DNA of 64,000 nucleotides from Candidatus Sabulitectum sp. (GCA_021107435.1 JAIOSV010000031.1:20920-84919); one strand, 5' to 3'; positions 1-9,595 are shown, counted from the first letter of the stretch. Numbers and translations are program-made. Notes: generated by a model from the sequence alone, not told the origin.

Positions 1-2060
1 CTTCCGCAGAAATATCCCAACCTGGTCTCAGCGAAGAGAGGTCTTTCGGTAAAATCTGTAATCTCATCAGGATTAATACCTTCAGCTCTGACAATTCGGG
101 AGATGAGAGTTTTGCATGTTTTGCCTCCACAGGCACCGAAGCCTGCTCTTGTTCTGGCCTTCAGCTCATTCATATCTCTTACGCCCTCACGAAGGATCTT
201 TCTTATCTCACCGGCAGTAACTCGTTCGCACCGGCAGACAATTGAATCATCATCTATCGGGATATCAGGAACAAATTCTTCTGAGTCTGTAACTTCCGGG
301 TTTTGAATTCTTACTCCGGCCACTCTGTTGGCAATGTTTTCCGGAACCTCAATATCCAGAAGCATGGTCGATGGATAGCCCGGAGCATTTTTCAGGCTTA
401 CCACGGTACCGGAACCCAAGGACAATCCCTCCCATTCAGTTACCGTAACAATTTGACCTTTCTCAAGAACCCAGTCACCAAGCTCCCACGGGATTGTCAC
501 GGTTGGCAATTTGCTGTTCTTTCTGTAATCAACAAGAGTAATCGCCAGACCGGGACAGACAGCAACGCATTTTCTGCATCCGATACAGCCGTCAGTATAC
601 TCCGGAAGGCCCATGACAGGATGACCGTCTGTTGTGATAAGCCCCTGGGGACAAACTGTCATACAGGGGTTACACGGTATTTCCTGGAAGCAGTGGATAA
701 CCGGGAACACTCCTTCCTTAACAGTAGAATCAATGTATTCCGCCACAGGCCCGCCCGGGCTTTTCAGCACTTCCGCTTTCTCCAGCCAGTCTCCGGGAAT
801 CTCAACCGGTTCTCCCCGCAGAGAAAAGGCTATTTTTCTGCCGCAGATTCTTCCGCCGAACATGGCAGCACTTGCTTCAGCAATTTCTTCGGCGTCTCCA
901 GTAAGCATCGAAGGAATACCAAACTTAAGAGCTTTGCTGTGAAACTCGTTTACGGAACTGAGACCGACGGCAATCAGGAGCGTGTCAACTTTATAATTTC
1001 TCTCCGTACCGGGAATTGGGTTAAAATTTTCATCTATGCCTGCGATAGTGACACTTTCAAGGTTCTCATCTCCGTGGGCAGCCAGTATTGTATGTCTTGT
1101 GTAAACAGGTACACCCATACGGACAATCTTGTCAGCATGAACTTTGTAGCCGCCGCACCTCTCCATTCCCTCCGCAAGGCCCACCACTGTCATACCAGCC
1201 TGAAGAGCATGGTAAGCGCCAATGAGACCAACATTACCTCCGCCGAGAATAAACAGTCTTTCCGAACATCGAATCTGATCCCGGTTCACAAGAGTCTGGA
1301 ACGCTCCAGCTCCATACACTCCTGGAAGAGTACATCCGGGAAAGGGAAATGATTTTTCCCTGGCGCCTGCTGCCACAAGGAGCTGCCTGGGTCTAACGAT
1401 CTTGTAGCCTTCAGGTTTCCTCACTCCCAGAGTACCGTCACTGAAAACAGCAAGCACAATTGAATTCATCCAGATATCAACACCGGGAAGTTCCCGCAGT
1501 TCTTCGGCAAGTATTTCCGCGATCTTTGTTCCTCTGACTCCGGCCCTGCAATCCTCTTCTGATCCAAAGAACTTGTGTGTCTGAAGAACCAGTTTCCCGC
1601 CAAGTCTATCCTTGTCATCCACAAGAATCACATTAAACCCCGAGGATACCAGCTCTTTGGCGGCAGCCATACCGGAAGGACCTGCTCCTATGATCAAAAC
1701 ATCAGTTTCAATACTTTCCGGAGATTTTACCGAAGACGAGTCCAGTTCCCCAAGCACGGGAAGACCCTCCACGGACTGAACCACCATTCCATCCTCAACA
1801 GGTACAATGCAACTCTTCAGGGGAACACCGTTTATGATCAATGTGCATTGGGAACACTGTCCGTTGGCGCAGAAAATACCCTGTGCGGCTCCGTCTTTGT
1901 GATGATGACCGAAAATGTGTTCACCACCGGCGAATACAGCCGAGGAAACCATTTCCCCTGTCCTGCCCACCATCTCTCTTCCGTTGAAGGTAAATTTTAC
2001 CCAGCTGTCAGGAAGAACTGGTAAAACAGGATGTCGCTGAATTCTGGCTTCAATTTTCAA
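1..2060 (-). CDS. FAD-dependent oxidoreductase with 2Fe-2S, 4Fe-4S and BFD-type domains (3' end off window)
   Basis: A minus-strand frame stays open from the start to the left edge, about 686 codons. The start is TTG at 2060 behind a GGAGAGAGG ribosome site, with an in-frame TAA five codons upstream. Seen in order: an N-terminal plant-type 2Fe-2S domain (Cys cluster near residue 60, like sarcosine oxidase alpha or HcnA); an FAD Rossmann motif GAGPSGMAAAK near residue 123; a second nucleotide-binding motif LGGGNVG near 273; two ferredoxin motifs (CNPCMTVCP near 468, CIGCRKCVAVCP near 497); and a BFD-like 2Fe-2S domain (CRCERVTAGEI near 607, GACGGKTC near 643). The architecture fits the opine/sarcosine/cyanide-forming oxidoreductase superfamily. 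The electron donor is unknown, and a role in amino-acid or opine oxidation feeding ferredoxin is inference. The C-terminus is missing. Confidence 0.85.
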   Translation of the reverse strand, partial: MKIEARIQRHPVLPVLPDSWVKFTFNGREMVGRTGEMVSSAVFAGGEHIFGHHHKDGAAQGIFCANGQCSQCTLIINGVPLKSCIVPVEDGMVVQSVEGLPVLGELDSSSVKSPESIETDVLIIGAGPSGMAAAKELVSSGFNVILVDDKDRLGGKLVLQTHKFFGSEEDCRAGVRGTKIAEILAEELRELPGVDIWMNSIVLAVFSDGTLGVRKPEGYKIVRPRQLLVAAGAREKSFPFPGCTLPGVYGAGAFQTLVNRDQIRCSERLFILGGGNVGLIGAYHALQAGMTVVGLAEGMERCGGYKVHADKIVRMGVPVYTRHTILAAHGDENLESVTIAGIDENFNPIPGTERNYKVDTLLIAVGLSSVNEFHSKALKFGIPSMLTGDAEEIAEASAAMFGGRICGRKIAFSLRGEPVEIPGDWLEKAEVLKSPGGPVAEYIDSTVKEGVFPVIHCFQEIPCNPCMTVCPQGLITTDGHPVMGLPEYTDGCIGCRKCVAVCPGLAITLVDYRKNSKLPTVTIPWELGDWVLEKGQIVTVTEWEGLSLGSGTVVSLKNAPGYPSTMLLDIEVPENIANRVAGVRIQNPEVTDSEEFVPDIPIDDDSIVCRCERVTAGEIRKILREGVRDMNELKARTRAGFGACGGKTCKTLISRIVRAEGINPDEITDFTERPLFAETRLGYFCG

Positions 2061-2080
2061 TTCCTCTCTCCTTTAAGATA

Positions 2081-2395
2081 CTATCTGCGGTGCCATTTCC
2101 CGGCATATCTGGCCCCGCCCCGGCTGGCTTTGACAAAACCTCTGCATTCCGGGAATCTTATGCAGCGCCACACCCTCAGGTGAGGATATTCATACCTTTC
2201 GGTGTCACCGCCGCAGTGTGGACATCTTGGAGTGTTGGGGCCGGTTATTTTTTTATCAGCCTTTTTGAATTCTTCTTTCAGCCGTCTGTATTGGTCCTTC
2301 TTCGAAGAACCTGTAAATTCCGCAATAACCTTCCTTACAAGAAAGAAGCCCACGATAACAGCACCTGTGACAGAAAACAGCTTGAAAAGTTCCAC
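2081..2395 (-). CDS. Small membrane-anchored zinc-ribbon protein
   Basis: About 104 residues. An N-terminal hydrophobic segment (roughly residues 5-25) is followed by a basic linker and a C-terminal zinc ribbon, CPHCGG...WRCIRFPEC, resembling the C4 zinc finger of topoisomerase IA tails. GTG at 2395 is chosen because GGGG lies 8 bases upstream; a TTG at 2416 would add seven residues but has no ribosome site. It ends 20 bases before the oxidoreductase start on the same strand, so the two are probably co-transcribed. The function is not recognised. The ribbon may bind zinc and nucleic acid or protein at the membrane. Confidence 0.6.
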   Translation of the reverse strand: MELFKLFSVTGAVIVGFFLVRKVIAEFTGSSKKDQYRRLKEEFKKADKKITGPNTPRCPHCGGDTERYEYPHLRVWRCIRFPECRGFVKASRGGARYAGKWHRR

Positions 2396-2490
2396 TACAT
2401 TTACCCCGCTGATCAAACTGGAAAAATACTCATTTCGGTCTGATTTGATAACACAATATACATACCTTTGACCAGACCCGAATTAAGGCG

Positions 2491-2520
2491 TTGACACAAG
2501 CACACCTGCTACGGTAATAT
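2491..2520 (+). promoter_or_regulatory. Sigma-70-type promoter for the EF-G-like gene
   Basis: A perfect TTGACA (2491-2496) is followed 18 bases later by TAATAT (2515-2520), which matches TATAAT at four of six positions. Transcription would start near 2527 and leave a leader of about 65 bases before the ATG at 2593. The region between the divergent genes is otherwise free of coding sequence. Confidence 0.55.
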
Positions 2521-2592
2521 TCAGTCTCTGCAAAGAATAAGTAATGAGCATATTAATTTATAGTAAAACTAAATAACACACCGGAGATAGCC

Positions 2593-4641
2593 ATGAAAAA
2601 TTATAACTCTGAGAAACTGAGAACCGTTTCCGTACTTGGTCACGGTTCCGTTGGCAAAACAAGCTTCTGCGATGCGATGCTTTTCGCGGGCGGAGGATGT
2701 GAAAGACTTGGAAGTGTTGACGATGGAACAAGTGTCTTCGATTACACTGCCGAAAGCAGGGAAAAGAAGCACAGCTTTGGATCATCCATAGCCACATTGG
2801 ACTGGAATAACTGCAAAGTCAACATCATTGATACTCCGGGGCTTGCAGACTTCCACGGAGAGACAATCGGCGCCATATCCGCCTCTGATACGGCCATTCT
2901 TCTTATTGACGGCAAGGACGGTGTGGAAGTTGGCAGCTTCAAAACCTGGAATTTCGCAAAAAAGGCGGATATTCCTGTATTCATCTATGTGAGCAGAATC
3001 GACAGGGAAAATACCAACTTCGAGAGAGTTCTTGAAGAAGCCAAAGAGATGTTCAACAAGCATGTTGTTCCCGTTGTCTTTCCAGTGATGGACGGGGATT
3101 CTTTTGTCGGTATAGTTAACGCAATAACCGGAAAAGCTGTGAATGCAGCCGGTAATGAGATTCCAATTCCCGACAGCGCAAAAGACCTCTATGAAGACTA
3201 CAGAATGCAACTGATAGAAGAGGCTGCTGAAGCCGATGAAGAGCTGATGGAGTCTTTCTTCGCGAACGAAACTCTCACTGAAGCCGAACTGAAAAAGGGA
3301 ATTAAACTTGCAGTCAAGAACCGGGGCATGTTCCCTCTCTACTGCGGTGCTTCAATTCCTCCAGTGGGTCAGAAGTTCGTACTGGACGCAATCACAACAT
3401 ATTCTCCATCACCACTTGAGGCCAGCCCGGCTGCGGTAACTGAAGGAGATCCTGTTTCCCATGACCCCAAAGGCGGGTTTGTTGCCAGAGCCTTCAGTAC
3501 CAAGCATGACAAGCATGTAGGCGACATGGTCTACATCAAGATTCTCCGCGGCTCTGCGGAAGGCTCGCAGGAAGCAATTAACACAGCAAAGCATCAGACA
3601 GAAAGACTGGGCAACTACTATTACATGAACGGTTCTTCCAGAGAAGACGCGGACAGAATGATTGTGGGAGATGTCATAGCTGTGGCAAAGCTTAAAGGAA
3701 CCATTACCAACGATGTTCTCTGTGACAAAGGCAGTCAGGTCAAGCTTGTTCCCATCTCCTTCCCCAACCCTGTATACAGAGCTGCGATAAGAGCAAAGAA
3801 ACGTGGCGATGAAGACAAGATGGGTGCCGGTCTCCACAAACTGGGAGCAATGGACCCTACTTTCATTACAAAAAACGAATCCAGTATCGGGCAGACTACG
3901 GTCAGCGGTATGGGCGAACTCCATCTTATGACTATGCTGGCCCGTCTCAAGGATTTAAGTGGCGTGGAAGCAGAACTTTTCAAGCCCAGAATTGCCTATC
4001 AGGAAACCATTACAAAAAAAGCCTCCGGTGCCTACAAACACAGGAAGCAGTCCGGCGGCAGAGGACAGTACGGCCATGTACTCATGAGAATTGAGCCCAC
4101 CTCAAGAGGAGAGGGCTATTTGTTCGCCAGCGAAGTTTCCGGCGGCAATGTTCCTACAAAGTACATTCCCGCTGTTGAAAAGGGCGTTATTGAAGCAATG
4201 CACAGGGGTCCCATTTCCGGGAGTGAGGTCATTGACATAAAAGCTGTTGTCACCGATGGTTCGGCACACTCTGTTGATTCATCTGATATGGCCTTCAAAC
4301 TTGCTTCCAGCAAATGCTTCCAGAATCTTATGATGGAGGCTAATCCCATTCTTCTTGAACCGATAATGGCCCTTGAAATCACTGTTCCGGATGATTTTAT
4401 GGGTGATGTTATGGGTGATATAAACTCCAGGCGCGGGAAAATCCAGGGAATGGAAGCCAAGGGAGGTTTCCAGGTAATCATGGCTGCTGTTCCCCAGGCC
4501 GAGCTTTATCAGTACACAAGCTCTCTTCGCTCTCTTACCCAGGCCCGTGGAAGCTTCACCCAGTCATTCTCACACTATGAGGCTACACCCAGAGAAGTTC
4601 AGCAGAAGATCATGGATGACTATCAGAAGGACGAGGACTGA
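2593..4641 (+). CDS. EF-G-like translational GTPase with non-canonical G motifs
   Basis: 682 residues, the usual EF-G length, starting ATG behind CCGGAG. It is collinear with EF-G: GTPase domain, domain II, and a domain IV with the conserved SGGRGQYGHVLM stretch. It belongs to the EF-G2-like paralogue group rather than housekeeping FusA. G1 is GHGSVGKT (16-23). Switch I lacks the RGITI motif. G3 reads DTPGLADF (80-87), so the catalytic His of DTPGH is Leu. G4 reads SRID (134-137) instead of NKxD. The family probably acts on the ribosome, in translocation, recycling or a stress role, but the changed switch and base-specificity residues suggest altered GTP hydrolysis or nucleotide choice. The downstream gene begins 4 bases after the stop, so they are likely co-transcribed. 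Confidence 0.85.
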   Translation: MKNYNSEKLRTVSVLGHGSVGKTSFCDAMLFAGGGCERLGSVDDGTSVFDYTAESREKKHSFGSSIATLDWNNCKVNIIDTPGLADFHGETIGAISASDTAILLIDGKDGVEVGSFKTWNFAKKADIPVFIYVSRIDRENTNFERVLEEAKEMFNKHVVPVVFPVMDGDSFVGIVNAITGKAVNAAGNEIPIPDSAKDLYEDYRMQLIEEAAEADEELMESFFANETLTEAELKKGIKLAVKNRGMFPLYCGASIPPVGQKFVLDAITTYSPSPLEASPAAVTEGDPVSHDPKGGFVARAFSTKHDKHVGDMVYIKILRGSAEGSQEAINTAKHQTERLGNYYYMNGSSREDADRMIVGDVIAVAKLKGTITNDVLCDKGSQVKLVPISFPNPVYRAAIRAKKRGDEDKMGAGLHKLGAMDPTFITKNESSIGQTTVSGMGELHLMTMLARLKDLSGVEAELFKPRIAYQETITKKASGAYKHRKQSGGRGQYGHVLMRIEPTSRGEGYLFASEVSGGNVPTKYIPAVEKGVIEAMHRGPISGSEVIDIKAVVTDGSAHSVDSSDMAFKLASSKCFQNLMMEANPILLEPIMALEITVPDDFMGDVMGDINSRRGKIQGMEAKGGFQVIMAAVPQAELYQYTSSLRSLTQARGSFTQSFSHYEATPREVQQKIMDDYQKDED

Positions 4642-4645
4642 TATT

Positions 4646-5269
4646 ATGAAACGCTTCGCGGCACTGTTGCTTCTTCTGATCTTCGCTAATATCGCTGTTG
4701 CACATCCGTTCGCATCCGGAGGAGGATCTTCATCCGAAGATGAGGAAACCAGCCTTACAATGATTATCCTCCTGACTGTTGTCGTGGGAGTAGGGGCACT
4801 TCTTATTGCCGACATCATATCAGACGGTGGAGAGAACTCCCAGGATGCTCTTGCAGGAGGTACTGCAGAGCTTCTAAACGAGGAAACTGGTGTTAACTGG
4901 GAACAACTCAACAACAACACTGAAGAAGAAGCTGTACCGGTTGTGGCCATATCCGTGTTCCCCGGAAGCAACGGCAGAAACCTGGCGAACTACTTCAGCA
5001 ACCTCATAGCACCGGGAGACAATCTCTACTACATTATTTATTCCTCTCCGGTTTCTTTCGGTCAGATGAGTCCCGCAGAAGCAGCCGCCACCGGATTCTC
5101 TTTCCTTGACTGCCAGTGGTTCATGGCGGCCGATTCCAACGGTATTGAACTGTACAGCGAAAATACTGATGATCCACTCTGGCTTTTTAACACTGCCGAT
5201 TGGGATTCGGTAATGGTTAGAGAAGCTTCCTCAAGCTTTCTTGAATTTTTCATGAACCCGGTCCAATAG
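4646..5269 (+). CDS. Secreted or membrane-anchored protein of unknown function
   Basis: 207 residues from ATG 4646, 4 bases after the EF-G-like stop. A longer in-frame start at 4547 would overlap that gene and hide the signal peptide. The N-terminus is a clear signal peptide (MKRFAALLLLLIFANIAVA), followed by a short Gly/Ser/Glu linker, a second hydrophobic helix at about residues 35-58 and an acidic soluble domain with several aromatic residues. No family is recognised. The second helix may anchor it with the C-terminal domain in the periplasm. Close spacing to the GTPase gene suggests co-transcription, not a shared function. Confidence 0.7.
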   Translation: MKRFAALLLLLIFANIAVAHPFASGGGSSSEDEETSLTMIILLTVVVGVGALLIADIISDGGENSQDALAGGTAELLNEETGVNWEQLNNNTEEEAVPVVAISVFPGSNGRNLANYFSNLIAPGDNLYYIIYSSPVSFGQMSPAEAAATGFSFLDCQWFMAADSNGIELYSENTDDPLWLFNTADWDSVMVREASSSFLEFFMNPVQ

Positions 5270-5400
5270 AGTATCTCCCGGCACGGCAACCAGATTGATT
5301 ACCGCATCAAAAATTCGACAGGTACTGTTCACGAGTCTCTTATGTTCATATATATATACGTGTGGGTTGATCTGTTAATCTTTCAAGATAAGGAGTGAAG

Positions 5401-7773
5401 ATGAAACTTACTGCTACTCTCATAGTGCTTGCCCTTTCGCTTGCGACAGCGGGAGAGTTCACTGTTAATGTTCCGCTTTCCACATCTGATGTTGATATCA
5501 GCCGGATGGGCAACTACACCTCTGTCACCATCCCGGGCACCCCCTCAATAGGCATAATCGGAGCACCGGCTCTTCCTGTTATGAATACACCGATAGCACT
5601 TCCTGCCGGCACCCAGGCAACGGGAATCGAAGTGGTAAGTGCTTCCTGGCAGCCTCTTCGCGGCAACTGCACAGTTCTTCCGGCAACCCCGCCGGTACCG
5701 TTGAGCCTCATGGGCGAAACAACTATTTCTCTTCCTGCCCCTGACCAGACAATCTACTCCTCCTCTGAGAACTTTCCCTCAACTGCTGTCAGATTCGAAG
5801 AATCTTCAATGCTTATTGGTTTCCCTGTAGCCTATGCAAGTGTTTATCCAGTAAGATGGAACCCTGCTTCAGGAAATATTGAGGTTCTCAGCAACCTTGA
5901 GATCAGGATAACAACAGAAGAAGCTACAGATAATTATTCAGTAAGAACACGCTCGGCGCAAAGCGAAGCGCGCACCAGAACCATCGTTGAAAACACCGTT
6001 ATCAACCCGGAAATGGTTCAGGCCAGCGGTGCCACTATCATTCCCAGTCACGATCTTGATTACGGTGAGTATGTGGTCATAACCACACCAACTTACCAGA
6101 GCTACGCTCAGGCGTTCGCCGACTGGAAAACACGTAAAGGTATTCCCACAAGTGTTCATACCACAACCTGGATACAGAGCACATACTCCTGCACAGATCT
6201 CCAGCAGGAAATCCGCGCCTTCCTCACCGACTGCCGTGACGCCGGTGTTGAGTATGTACTCATCTGGGGTGATGACAACATAATCGCCGGTCGAGACGCC
6301 AGAATCCATTACTCCTCATACACAGAATATCCTCCAGTGGATCTCTACTGGTCAGACATCAATGACACATCTCCAGGAGCCGACCTCTGGAACTCCAACG
6401 GCAATACCATATGGGGCGAATGGGGAGTTGATAATATCGACTATCACCCTGACATGTTCACAGGCCGCGCCAGTGTAAACTCAACTTCTGAGGCAACACT
6501 TTTCCTCAGCAAAGTTCTCGCATACGAGCAGGTCACTCTTACTGACTACTTCGATTCCGCTCCCATAGAGTTGCGTGTTGGATACACTACGGAACAGCTC
6601 TGGCCCGGATGCTGGGGCTCCGCAGGTGCTGAAATTATCAGCAATGATCTACCATCCAGTTCCTGGGAAGAAGAAAAGTGCTATGATTCATCCAGTAACA
6701 ACAGCCCCGCCATTACTACTGCCATGATCAACGCCGGCCCCGCGCATGTTTACCATGCCAGCCACGGCAGCCAGACCGGCTTCTCACTCCCCGGCGGTTC
6801 ATACACCACATCCAACTTCATGTCACTAACTAACATCTCCGGTGGCGGTCTTCCTGCTATCTGGAACTCTATCAGTTGTCTTATAGGTCAGCTTGACGGC
6901 TACGAGTGCATGGGCGATGCCTGGCTCGCCAGCCCCAACGGCGGCGGTTTCGGAGCCTTCAATGCCAGATATGGCTGGGGTAACCCCTCAAGCCCTGGAA
7001 ACGGTGTAAGTGAAGTTCTCTGCCAGCTCATCTATGAAGAAGACTGGGTAGAAGGTCAGATCACACTTGGCGCCATCCACTCCATGGGCCGTGACGAAAT
7101 GACTCCCGCCAGCGTGGAAATCCACGACTGGTGCGTCAAAGAATACAACCTCTTCGGCGAGCCCGAGCTTCCAATCTGGACCGCGGATGCAGCACTGCTT
7201 GCGGCGGCATACCCTTCATCCATCTCAGGTGCCACCACAGTGACAGTAACTGTCACCTCCGGCGGATCACCTGTCTCCGGTGCCAGAGTGTGTCTCTGGA
7301 AGGGTGATGACTGGGCCACAGCAGAAGTTTACGAAGTTGAAAACACCAATGCTTCGGGTGTAGTAAATATCTCTGTTAATCCATCCACTTCAGGTACAAT
7401 GCTTGTTACTGCCTGGGCACACAACCACATAAGCCACCTGGGATCCATCTCAGTCACCGCAACAGGCATTGAAGACCAGAGCGAAGATCTTATAGCTGTA
7501 ACAACTATCAGCGCCCCTTACCCCAATCCGGCCACGACAAGCGCTGCTATCCCCTTCTCCCTGGCGAACGCCGGCACAGCCTCCATTCAGGTCTTTGACC
7601 TTTCAGGACGCACAGTTGCCATTCCTGCCAGCGGAGACTTCGCGGCAGGACAGCACACGGTTAACTGGGATCTTACGGGCTCCAACGGAACTCCGATTCC
7701 CAGCGGCTTCTACAGCATAGTTATCACCACAGGTGATACTGTAATGACCGAAAGAGTAATGGTTCTCAGATAA
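5401..7773 (+). CDS. Gingipain-family (C25) cysteine peptidase with FlgD-like C-terminal domain
   Basis: 790 residues from ATG 5401 behind AGGAG; the GTG at 5395 overlaps that ribosome site and is rejected. Signal peptide at residues 1-17, a propeptide-like region to about 215, then the peptidase C25 fold. The family's catalytic His and Cys are visible as HASHG (His near 455) and SISCLIG (Cys near 493). An Ig-like domain follows (about 600-690), and the last 85 residues form a FlgD/T9SS-like sorting domain with PNPATTSA and a terminal VMVLR. In Bacteroidetes such tails direct export by type IX secretion; here a related route is inferred. It is likely an extracellular protease. A strong hairpin follows the stop. 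Confidence 0.88.
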   Translation: MKLTATLIVLALSLATAGEFTVNVPLSTSDVDISRMGNYTSVTIPGTPSIGIIGAPALPVMNTPIALPAGTQATGIEVVSASWQPLRGNCTVLPATPPVPLSLMGETTISLPAPDQTIYSSSENFPSTAVRFEESSMLIGFPVAYASVYPVRWNPASGNIEVLSNLEIRITTEEATDNYSVRTRSAQSEARTRTIVENTVINPEMVQASGATIIPSHDLDYGEYVVITTPTYQSYAQAFADWKTRKGIPTSVHTTTWIQSTYSCTDLQQEIRAFLTDCRDAGVEYVLIWGDDNIIAGRDARIHYSSYTEYPPVDLYWSDINDTSPGADLWNSNGNTIWGEWGVDNIDYHPDMFTGRASVNSTSEATLFLSKVLAYEQVTLTDYFDSAPIELRVGYTTEQLWPGCWGSAGAEIISNDLPSSSWEEEKCYDSSSNNSPAITTAMINAGPAHVYHASHGSQTGFSLPGGSYTTSNFMSLTNISGGGLPAIWNSISCLIGQLDGYECMGDAWLASPNGGGFGAFNARYGWGNPSSPGNGVSEVLCQLIYEEDWVEGQITLGAIHSMGRDEMTPASVEIHDWCVKEYNLFGEPELPIWTADAALLAAAYPSSISGATTVTVTVTSGGSPVSGARVCLWKGDDWATAEVYEVENTNASGVVNISVNPSTSGTMLVTAWAHNHISHLGSISVTATGIEDQSEDLIAVTTISAPYPNPATTSAAIPFSLANAGTASIQVFDLSGRTVAIPASGDFAAGQHTVNWDLTGSNGTPIPSGFYSIVITTGDTVMTERVMVLR

Positions 7774-7793
7774 CCAGCAGAACCATCAGGAAA

Positions 7794-7825
7794 AGAGAAG
7801 GGGCACCTCACGGTGCCCCTTCTCT
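7794..7825. terminator. Bidirectional hairpin terminator between convergent genes
   Basis: A perfect 14-bp stem (7794-7807 with 7812-7825) has a 4-base loop, between the convergent C25 peptidase and ComM genes. No long T-run follows on the plus strand; on the minus strand the stem is followed by TTTT. The sequence from 7826 to 8013 shows no other feature. Confidence 0.75.
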
Positions 7826-8013
7826 GTGCTCATTCTGTCTGCCGTTTTCATGCAGCATTCAAAGTAACATCAATCTCAGGCAAAATCCCCCTTGAGCTTG
7901 AACTATTAAGTACCTTGTTCGTCTGGCAACCTCCTGCAGAAGCATTGTTACACTATCAGTGTTTTTCTTCCCAAATACGAAAGAATTCTCTTCTTTTTAA
8001 CACAACTGTTCCT

Positions 8014-9546
8014 CTACACCCAGTAGTCTTTTTCCAGAGCCCTGTATTGAACCGCTTCGGCAATATGGGCACTTGTAACCTTTTTTTCTGCCTTGAGGTC
8101 AGCAATGGTTCTTGCCACCCGGAGAGTTCTGTAATAACCTCTTGCTGAAAGGCCGAACCTGGCAGCAGCGGTGTCAAGAAGTTTCCTTCCTGAAGAATCA
8201 AGAGCGCAGTGAGTTCGGGTAAGTGTACTTGTCATGTGAGCGTTGCAGTGAACAGCTGTTGCGGTTTTAAACCGTTCTGTCTGTATTCCTCTTGCCTTTT
8301 CGACCCGCTTCCTGATTACCGCGCTGGTCTCTCCGGATGGATGGGTTTCACCAAGTTCGTTTCTTGGCACCGGAAGTACTTCCAGGTGAATGTCGATTCT
8401 GTCAAGGAGGGGGCCTGATATTTTACCAAGGTAGCGCTGAACCTGAGACGCTGTGCAGTTGCACGATTTCGCCGGATGGGTAAGATAACCGCAGGGACAC
8501 GGGTTCATCGCTGCAATCAGCATGAATCTTGCGGGGAGTTCAACGCTTGCTGATGACCTTGAGATGATGACTTTGCCGGATTCCATCGGCTGGCGCATCA
8601 CCTCAAGCGCCCCTCTCTTAAACTCAGGGAGTTCATCAAGAAAAAGCACACCGTTGTGAGCCAGACTCACCTCACCGGGGCGGGGATTCGTTCCTCCACC
8701 GGCCAGGCCGGGAGTTGATACCGTGTGGTGCGGAGCACGGAAAGGGCGAACGGTAACAAGAGCCTGACCCTCGGGAAGAAGACCGGCCACGCTGTGAACT
8801 TTGGTGGTTTCAACAGCTTCTTCCCGCGACATAGGGGGCAGTATGCCGGGAAGACGAGCGGAGAGCATGGTTTTTCCGGAACCCGGCGGACCTATCATTA
8901 ACACATTGTGACCACCGGCAGCAGCAATTTCAAGTGCTCTTTTCGCCTGCTGCTGACCTCTGACTTCTGAAAAATCTGCAATTACCGGTTCTGTCTGATT
9001 GAGAATGTCAGTTTCAGTTGACTCTTCAAGATTGTTCAAACCCTGAAGGAAAAGAGAAACCTGCTCCAGATTTTCCGCAGGGAACACGGGTACCGGTGAG
9101 GCGATCACGGCCTCACCGGCATTTGCAGTGGGAACAATAAAACCTTCAATGCCTTGTCCGTTAAGCCCGGCTGCCATCGGAAGCACCCCCCTCACCGGCC
9201 TGAGTGTACCATCAAGGGCAAGCTCGGCAAGGTAAGCATACCTGGAGGCCCTTTCTCTTGGAACAAAGCCCGAGGCTGCCAGCAGGCCAACCGCAATAGG
9301 GAGATCAAAAGCAGCACCCTCTTTTTTGCGACCGGCGGGAGCGAGATTTATTGTGAGTTTTTTTGACGGCAATGAAAAACCTGTGTTGCCTATTGCCGCC
9401 TGAACCCTCTCTCTGGATTCCTTTACTGCGTTGTCGGGCAGCCCTACAATTGTAAAGGTGGGGAGACCCCGTGTAAGATCAACCTCGACATCGACCTGAA
9501 AAGCGTTAATACCCACGAGACCTACGCTACGAGTAAAGGCAAGCAT
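8014..9546 (-). CDS. comM: YifB/ComM family Mg-chelatase-like AAA+ ATPase
   Basis: 510 residues, full length for the family. ATG 9546 lies behind AGGAGG. The N-terminal ChlI-like domain starts MLAFTRSVGLVGINA. The AAA+ core has Walker A GPPGSGKT near 217-224, Walker B VLFLDELPEF, and the Cys-containing MNPCPCG segment typical of YifB proteins. The C-terminal Mg_chelatase_C domain ends with RGYYRTLRVARTIADL. In naturally competent bacteria ComM is a hexameric helicase that extends branch migration of incoming DNA during recombination. No other competence gene lies nearby. Confidence 0.92.
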   Translation of the reverse strand: MLAFTRSVGLVGINAFQVDVEVDLTRGLPTFTIVGLPDNAVKESRERVQAAIGNTGFSLPSKKLTINLAPAGRKKEGAAFDLPIAVGLLAASGFVPRERASRYAYLAELALDGTLRPVRGVLPMAAGLNGQGIEGFIVPTANAGEAVIASPVPVFPAENLEQVSLFLQGLNNLEESTETDILNQTEPVIADFSEVRGQQQAKRALEIAAAGGHNVLMIGPPGSGKTMLSARLPGILPPMSREEAVETTKVHSVAGLLPEGQALVTVRPFRAPHHTVSTPGLAGGGTNPRPGEVSLAHNGVLFLDELPEFKRGALEVMRQPMESGKVIISRSSASVELPARFMLIAAMNPCPCGYLTHPAKSCNCTASQVQRYLGKISGPLLDRIDIHLEVLPVPRNELGETHPSGETSAVIRKRVEKARGIQTERFKTATAVHCNAHMTSTLTRTHCALDSSGRKLLDTAAARFGLSARGYYRTLRVARTIADLKAEKKVTSAHIAEAVQYRALEKDYWV

Positions 9547-9595
9547 TGATTTCCTCCTGTATCAGGAGTAACCTCCACTTTTCCACAAAATGCAA

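Noticed and set aside
303..1352. Long plus-strand frame of 349 codons
   Set aside because: It lies wholly opposite the FAD oxidoreductase, whose frame has clear redox motifs; the plus frame product is Ser/Arg/His-rich and not recognised.
7813..8201. Several overlapping frames in the comM 3' region
   Set aside because: They overlap comM or the terminator and have no ribosome site or recognisable product.
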